Source: Lyngbya aestuarii BL J (GTDB lineage: Bacteria; Cyanobacteriota; Cyanobacteriia; Cyanobacteriales; Microcoleaceae). Taken from it: DNA of 48,808 nucleotides. This document shows, piece after piece, positions 43,778 to 48,808 of this stretch (the stretch's first letter is position 1; each line of letters opens with the position of its first letter). The position numbers and the translations under genes are program-made. The DNA lies in assembly GCF_000478195.2 (NCBI RefSeq), contig NZ_AUZM01000046.1:1-48808 (forward strand), given 5' to 3'. The notes under the pieces were generated by a model. It did no database searches, was not told the DNA's origin, and saw nothing but the letters and a program-made list of their open reading frames with translations.

Positions 43778-44686
43778 ATGTCGTCAGTTTCTGATCCACC
43801 TGCTCAGAGTCAACAGCCTTCCGAACAGGCTCAGATGGAAACCAACCCCTCACTAGACTTCTACGTGAAATTTTGGGGGGTAAGAGGAACGATTCCCACT
43901 CCAGGCCCCCAAACCGTTCGCTATGGAGGCAATACCTCTTGTGTCGAAATGCGCTTGGGGAAAAAACTCCTAATTTTTGATGCCGGAACAGGCTTACGAG
44001 TTCTGGGGACAAGCTTACTCAAAGAAATGCCTCTTGATGCCTGTATGTTCTTCTCTCATACCCACTGGGATCACATTCAGGGGTTTCCATTCTTCGTGCC
44101 TGCGTTTATCCCCATCAATCGCTTCCACATCTACGGTGCAATTACCCCAGATGGTAGCACCATTGAACAAAGATTAGCCGACCAGATGGTTCATCCCAAC
44201 TTTCCGGTTCCTATGCACGTCATGCAATCGGATCTGAAATTTTATGATATTATTCCCGGCGAGATTGTATCACTTGAAGATATCAAAATTGAGACAGCTC
44301 CCTTGAATTACCCCAATGGAGCCATCGGATATCGGGTCACTTGGCAAGGACATACCGTGGTTTATTGTAGTGATACCGAACATTTTCCAGACCAATTCGA
44401 TGAAAATGTCTTGTATTTGGCTCGGGGTGCTGATGTCCTAATCTATGATGCCACCTATACTAACGAGGAATACTACCATCCTCAATCTTCTAAAGTCGGC
44501 TGGGGACATTCAACCTGGCAAGTGGGAGTCGAAGTTGCCAAAAAAGCCGGAGTCAAAAAAATAGTCATGTATCAACATGATCCCTCTCACGATGATGACT
44601 TTCTCGATCAAGTTGAGGCCGATGTACAAGCCGTCTTTCCTGAAGGAGTTGTGGCGCGAGAAGGAATGCTTTTGCAAATCAACTAA
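43778..44686 (+). CDS. Metallo-beta-lactamase-fold hydrolase
   Basis: The product (302 residues from ATG 43778) has the zinc motif HTHWDH (94-99), with later ligands in YCSDTEH and the His-rich GWGHSTW and YQHDPSHDDD segments. The start of the domain, FWGVRGTIPTPGPQTVRYGGNTSC, is typical of RNase Z-related or phosphorylcholine-type hydrolases of this fold, which in cyanobacteria have not been assigned a clear substrate. The frame is open upstream to a TTG at 43691, but the leader there is poor, so the ATG is chosen. It lies between panD and the cytochrome gene. Confidence 0.85.
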   Translation: MSSVSDPPAQSQQPSEQAQMETNPSLDFYVKFWGVRGTIPTPGPQTVRYGGNTSCVEMRLGKKLLIFDAGTGLRVLGTSLLKEMPLDACMFFSHTHWDHIQGFPFFVPAFIPINRFHIYGAITPDGSTIEQRLADQMVHPNFPVPMHVMQSDLKFYDIIPGEIVSLEDIKIETAPLNYPNGAIGYRVTWQGHTVVYCSDTEHFPDQFDENVLYLARGADVLIYDATYTNEEYYHPQSSKVGWGHSTWQVGVEVAKKAGVKKIVMYQHDPSHDDDFLDQVEADVQAVFPEGVVAREGMLLQIN

Positions 44687-44739
44687 TTCAACCCCCCGAT
44701 AGCAAAACGATCAAGCCTTTAGACTCTCGCCAACCTCAG

Positions 44740-45348
44740 TTGAGAGACAAGCCAGTGAATCAAAAGTTACCGATACGACGGCATATATCCGATTCTAAAC
44801 GATACTTTTCCCGACTCAGGCAACGGAGTCTGCGGGTAGTTGTCTTGGGAATTGTTCTCTTTTCAGTATTGGGCCACTGGGTGGCTCAAAGTTCAATCCC
44901 CCGATCGCCTCAGAGTCAAGATACTCTTGCCCTCTCCTCCAATCAAATTGCCAGTGTAGATCGGGTTCCCCGACGCTTTGAACTCGGACAACAACTCTAT
45001 CTTGAAAACTGTTCGGCTTGTCATATTGCCCTTCCACCCCCCGTCTTACCGTCGCAAACCTGGCGACAACTTCTCCAAGATACCCAACATTACGGACGCC
45101 AACTGCAACCCCTCGTCGATCCCCCTCGGATACTGATTTGGAACTACTTACAAACCTTCTCACGTCCCCTAGACCTCAAAGAAGAACAACTTCCCTTTCG
45201 AGTTGAACGCTCTCGTTTTTTTAAAGCCCTTCATCCGCGCGTTGAATTTTCTCAACCGATCTCGGTCAAGAATTGCCTCAATTGTCATCCATCAGCCTCC
45301 GAATATAACTTTCGGAAATTAACCTCAGAATGGACAGATTCTCCTTAA
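44740..45348 (+). CDS. Membrane-anchored dihaem cytochrome c
   Basis: Two haem-attachment motifs, CSACH (91-95) and CLNCH (179-183), follow an N-terminal membrane segment (LRVVVLGIVLFSVLGHWVA, about 31-49). This fits a small dihaem cytochrome c exposed at the outer face of the plasma or thylakoid membrane. The region between the haems (LPPPVLPSQTWRQLLQD, YGRQLQPLVDPPRILIW) is similar to the family I recall as DHC. The TTG at 44740 or the GTG at 44755 could be the start; the latter gives VNQKLPIRRHI. Its electron partner is unknown. Confidence 0.82.
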   Translation: MRDKPVNQKLPIRRHISDSKRYFSRLRQRSLRVVVLGIVLFSVLGHWVAQSSIPRSPQSQDTLALSSNQIASVDRVPRRFELGQQLYLENCSACHIALPPPVLPSQTWRQLLQDTQHYGRQLQPLVDPPRILIWNYLQTFSRPLDLKEEQLPFRVERSRFFKALHPRVEFSQPISVKNCLNCHPSASEYNFRKLTSEWTDSP

Positions 45349-45519
45349 ACCGATAGGTCAACACGGTTTTCAACGGCTCGAAACTTAAAAATAAATCATA
45401 AAAATCAGGCAGGTTATCGGCAAAATTTCAAGGTTCATCCCCGAAAAGATCCAGCTTTGAGGCATCAATTGCTACAATAAGCAATAAGTTCTCGTCGGTG
45501 TAAAGGTCCTGTTGTTGCC

Positions 45520-48312
45520 ATGCTGAAAGCTCTGCTGGGCGATCCAAACGCTCGCAAACTCAAGAAATATCAACCGATCGTAACGGATATAAATGTTTTA
45601 GAAGAAGAAATTCACGCACTCTCCGATCAGGAATTGACCGCAAAAACGGGAGAGTTTAGAGAAATTCTAGCCAAAGCAAAATCGCGTGATGAGCGGGAGC
45701 AAATTTTAGATGAAATTCTACCCGAAGCCTTTGCAGTGACCCGAGAAGCTGCACTGCGAGTTTTAGGAATGCGCCATTTTGATGTGCAACTGTTGGGAGG
45801 GATGATCCTTCATAAAGGCGAAATTGCCGAAATGAAAACCGGAGAGGGAAAAACGCTCGTAGCAACCCTACCCGCCTATCTCAACGCACTATCGGGTCAT
45901 GGCGTTCATATTATTACTGTTAACGATTATCTCGCTCGCCGCGATGCCGAATGGATGGGTCAAGTCCATCGCTTTCTGGGATTGAGCGTTGGATTAATTC
46001 AGCAGGGCATGAGTCCAGAGGAACGCCAGAGAAACTATGGCTGTGATATCACCTATGCAACCAATAGCGAGGTGGGCTTTGATTATCTCCGCGATAATAT
46101 GTCAACCTCTATGGATGATGTTGTTCAGCGTCCCTTTAACTTTTGTATTATCGATGAAGTAGACTCGGTTCTCATTGATGAAGCCCGGACTCCTTTGATC
46201 ATCTCGGGTCAAGTCGAACGTCCCAGCCAAAAATACATTCGTGCGGCTCAAGTGGCCAAAACACTCCAACCCGAAGAAGATTACGAGGTGGATGAAAAAG
46301 CCCGGAATGTACTTTTGGGTGATGAAGGGTTTGCCAAAGCAGAAGAACTACTTGGGGTCAGAGATTTATACGATCCCAACGACCCTTGGGCGCATTTTGT
46401 GTTTAACGCGGTCAAAGCCAAAGAGCTATTTACCAAAGATGTCAACTACATTGTCCGTGAGGATGAAGTGGTGATCGTCGATGAATTTACGGGACGGGTG
46501 ATGCCGGGACGCCGTTGGAGTGATGGCTTACATCAAGCCATTGAAGCCAAAGAAAGCGTTGATATTCAGCCCGAAACCCAAACGCTAGCGACTATTACCT
46601 ATCAAAACTTCTTCCTGCTTTATCCCAAATTATCGGGGATGACGGGAACGGCGAAAACAGAAGAAGTTGAATTTGAGAAAATTTATAGCCTGCAAGTCAC
46701 GATTGTACCGACAAACCGAACCACAGGTCGCGTAGATTTATCTGATGTGGTCTACAAAACTGAACTGGGGAAATGGAGTGCGATCGCTGAAGAATGCGCC
46801 AAAATGAATGAAGTTGGCCGTCCGGTGCTTGTGGGAACCACCAGTGTTGAAAAATCTGAGTTACTGTCTCGGTTGTTGGCCGAACGTCAGATTCCCTATA
46901 ATCTGCTCAATGCTAAACCGGAAAACGTCGAACGGGAATCGGAAATTATTGCCCAAGCTGGACGCAAAGGGGCGGTAACGATTTCCACCAATATGGCCGG
47001 TCGCGGAACCGATATTATCTTAGGGGGAAATGCCGACTTCATGGCCCGACTAAAAATGCGGGAATATTTCATGCCTCGCATTGTTAAGCCCGAAGATGAA
47101 CGAGAACTCGCGATGAAACGGGCTTTTTCGGGTGGAGGCGGAAGCGGAGGGGGTCAGGGCTTTGGGGGTGAGAAAAAGGGTAAATCTTGGAAAGTCTCCC
47201 CTCAAATTTTTCCGACTCAACTCTCGCGAGAGACTGAACAACAACTAAAAGAGACGGTTGAGTTTGCGGTGTCTCAATACGGAGATCGCAGTTTATCGGA
47301 ATTGTTGGCTGAAGACAAACTGGCGATTGCCTCAGAAAAAGCACCCACGACTGATCCGGTGATTCAACGGTTGCGAGAAGTTTATAAAACCATTGTTACC
47401 GAATACGAAAATTTTACTGAGCAGGAACACGATGAAGTGGTTCAACTCGGAGGGTTACACGTGATCGGGACTGAACGTCACGAATCTCGCCGAATTGATA
47501 ATCAACTGCGAGGACGGGCAGGACGACAAGGTGATCCCGGTTCGACTCGCTTCTTCCTCAGTTTGCAGGATAATCTACTGCGGATTTTTGGCGGAGATCG
47601 GGTCGCAGGTTTGATGGATGCGTTTCACGTTGATGAGGATATGCCCATTGAGTCGAAACTGTTAACGCGATCGCTCGAAAATGCTCAGAAAAAGGTCGAA
47701 ACCTATTACTATGACATCCGGAAACAGGTGTTTGAGTACGACGAGGTGATGAACAACCAACGACGGGCAATATACGCCGAACGACGTCGGGTGTTGGAAG
47801 GTCAGGACTTGAAAGAACAGGTGATTAAGTACGGCGAACAGACGATGAATGACATTGTTGATGCCTATATTAACCCTGATTTGCCCTCGGAGGAGTGGGA
47901 TTTGGAAAATGTGGTCAGTAAGGTCAAAGAGTTTGTTTATTTGCTGTCAGACTTAAATGCAGACCAACTGATTGATTTGAATGTCGATGAGATTAAGACC
48001 TTCTTACACGAACAGTTACGCAACGCCTACGATATCAAGGAAGCCCAAGTTAATCAAATTAAACCGGGTTTGATGCGAGAAGCGGAACGATTCTTTATCT
48101 TGCAGCAAATTGACACCCTCTGGCGCGAACACCTTCAGCAGATGGATGCGTTACGCGAATCAGTTGGACTACGGGGCTACGGTCAAAAAGACCCCTTGAT
48201 TGAGTACAAACGGGAAGGTTATGAACAATTCCTCGATATGATGACCGACATTCGCCGGAATGTGATCTATTCGATGTTCCAGTTCCAACCTCAACCCGCA
48301 ACGACTGTTTAG
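45520..48312 (+). CDS. secA: Preprotein translocase ATPase SecA
   Basis: SecA is the ATPase motor that pushes preproteins through SecYEG. The 930-residue protein has Walker A MKTGEGKT (105-112), DEAD-like [17 protein letters not shown] near 210, [15 protein letters not shown] and [17 protein letters not shown] in the second ATPase half. A Gly-rich insert ([13 protein letters not shown]) followed by [17 protein letters not shown] is the cyanobacteria/chloroplast-type linker. The C-terminal zinc finger of E. coli SecA is absent, as usual in cyanobacteria. ATG at 45520 gives the standard [14 protein letters not shown]. Confidence 0.98.
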   Translation: MLKALLGDPNARKLKKYQPIVTDINVLEEEIHALSDQELTAKTGEFREILAKAKSRDEREQILDEILPEAFAVTREAALRVLGMRHFDVQLLGGMILHKGEIAEMKTGEGKTLVATLPAYLNALSGHGVHIITVNDYLARRDAEWMGQVHRFLGLSVGLIQQGMSPEERQRNYGCDITYATNSEVGFDYLRDNMSTSMDDVVQRPFNFCIIDEVDSVLIDEARTPLIISGQVERPSQKYIRAAQVAKTLQPEEDYEVDEKARNVLLGDEGFAKAEELLGVRDLYDPNDPWAHFVFNAVKAKELFTKDVNYIVREDEVVIVDEFTGRVMPGRRWSDGLHQAIEAKESVDIQPETQTLATITYQNFFLLYPKLSGMTGTAKTEEVEFEKIYSLQVTIVPTNRTTGRVDLSDVVYKTELGKWSAIAEECAKMNEVGRPVLVGTTSVEKSELLSRLLAERQIPYNLLNAKPENVERESEIIAQAGRKGAVTISTNMAGRGTDIILGGNADFMARLKMREYFMPRIVKPEDERELAMKRAFSGGGGSGGGQGFGGEKKGKSWKVSPQIFPTQLSRETEQQLKETVEFAVSQYGDRSLSELLAEDKLAIASEKAPTTDPVIQRLREVYKTIVTEYENFTEQEHDEVVQLGGLHVIGTERHESRRIDNQLRGRAGRQGDPGSTRFFLSLQDNLLRIFGGDRVAGLMDAFHVDEDMPIESKLLTRSLENAQKKVETYYYDIRKQVFEYDEVMNNQRRAIYAERRRVLEGQDLKEQVIKYGEQTMNDIVDAYINPDLPSEEWDLENVVSKVKEFVYLLSDLNADQLIDLNVDEIKTFLHEQLRNAYDIKEAQVNQIKPGLMREAERFFILQQIDTLWREHLQQMDALRESVGLRGYGQKDPLIEYKREGYEQFLDMMTDIRRNVIYSMFQFQPQPATTV

Positions 48313-48336
48313 ATGAGTTTAGATGAGTTTAGATTT
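48307..48336. repeat. Three tandem ten-base repeats at the secA stop
   Basis: GTTTAGATGA occurs at 48307-48316 and 48317-48326, and GTTTAGATTT at 48327-48336. The first unit contains the secA stop codon TAG. Confidence 0.85.
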
Positions 48337-48467
48337 ATTTAACAGACTGATCGCTTGACAAGCTGAGATTATCGTGTATATTAGTATCAGTGTGAGGAGT
48401 GAGGTCTGTAGAAGAAGTGCTTGGGGTCGAAACACGGCCAGACTCCCAGGTACTTTTTCCATTTTTA

Positions 48468-48515
48468 GCTTCTTCCCCAAGAAGCCTCACGTCTGACCCG
48501 ACAGAGCAGCGTGAG
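48468..48515. other. Hairpins downstream of the transposase fragment, possible insertion-sequence end
   Basis: GCTTCTT (48468-48474) and AAGAAGC (48479-48485) form a perfect stem around CCCC; CTCACG (48486-48491) and CGTGAG (48510-48515) form a second one. They lie just beyond the 3' end of the IS200/IS605 transposase, where such elements have their subterminal hairpin, so this may be the right end. Confidence 0.45.
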
Positions 48516-48526
48516 ATGAATTGCGG

Positions 48527-48808
48527 TCAGGGTTTATCGGAATTAGGTTTGTTCTGATTTTCGATATATTGTCGCCGAGTTGAAATAGTTATTCCACCAC
48601 AACTAGCAACAAAGTAAGAGCCATTCCATAAAACATCTTTCCAATAGAAAGAATTTAAGTGGTCGGAAAATTCTTGTCTAAGCTTTCGGGACGTTACAGA
48701 TTTGAGATTATTAACCAAATTACTTAAAGCAATGTCACCGATGGTACTGAAAAAGAAGATGAACATGATTGTCTTCCCCGTTAAACTCAATTAATTTACA
48801 ATCCCACT
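48527..48808 (-). pseudogene. IS200/IS605-type transposase TnpA, frameshifted and cut by the window end
   Basis: The minus strand reads CKLIEFNGEDNHVHLLFQYHR in one frame from the window edge to TGA at 48735-48737, and IALSNLVNNLKSVTSRKLRQ ... DVLWNGSYFVASCGG ... RRQYIENQNKP in another frame down to the stop at 48527. Together they are an IS200-like Y1 transposase: HVH is the metal-binding HUH motif and the Tyr in QYIENQ is the expected nucleophile. The two parts need a one- or two-base shift near 48737, so the gene appears inactive unless shifting is programmed. The N-terminus lies outside the window. Confidence 0.8.

Overview
The window is chromosomal DNA of a cyanobacterium, most likely a filamentous Oscillatoriales-type strain. 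The reasons are: HIP1-like GCGATCGC octamers scattered through genes and gaps; a cytochrome b6f PetL gene; the four-gene oxidative pentose phosphate set fbp-tal-zwf-opcA; a GAF-GAF-PAS adenylate cyclase of the CyaB1 type; a SecA without C-terminal zinc finger; and short direct-repeat families typical of this group. The exact genus cannot be told from the sequence alone.

Layout. 1-1 kb: end of a HEAT-repeat gene, then a decayed nuclease-like gene fragment. 1-7 kb (minus strand): fbp, tal, zwf and opcA, the oxidative pentose phosphate block, closed by a strong terminator at 932-948. 7.4-11.1 kb (minus): a small membrane protein, two paralogous FHA proteins flanking a PRC-barrel protein, and a zinc-ribbon/FHA protein. 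Then pgl (6-phosphogluconolactonase), which belongs functionally with zwf. 12.3-18 kb: a low-complexity membrane-anchored protein (plus), converging on a minus-strand run of a polytopic membrane protein and lipopolysaccharide-transport genes (LptF/G-type permease, LptB, LptA/C-like). 18.6-21.7 kb (plus): Crp-family regulator, M61 peptidase, TerB-like protein.

21.9-30.9 kb (minus) is a heavy-metal (probably copper-type) resistance locus: OmpR-type response regulator, sensor kinase, periplasmic adaptor, RND pump and two lipoproteins. Both the pump gene and the kinase gene are cut by a single in-frame TAA while the reading frames on either side stay open and well conserved. A direct repeat upstream of the adaptor gene looks like a response-regulator box.

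31-48.8 kb: conserved hypothetical gene, pstS with a five-repeat Pho-box-like array, aroB, petL, a large pentapeptide-repeat protein, the adenylate cyclase (with a helical insertion splitting its C-terminal TPR-like region), two small unknown proteins, a 600-base repeat-rich gap (cruciform, one copy of a type I-E-like CRISPR repeat, twelve tandem octamers), ppa, panD, a metallo-beta-lactamase-fold hydrolase, a membrane-anchored dihaem cytochrome c, secA, and a frameshifted IS200/IS605 transposase running off the window end.

No tRNA, rRNA or true CRISPR array was seen. The best candidates for a second look are the doubly interrupted metal-efflux locus with its putative operator, the FHA/PRC cluster, the modified adenylate cyclase, the Pho-box-like array, and the solitary CRISPR-like repeat.
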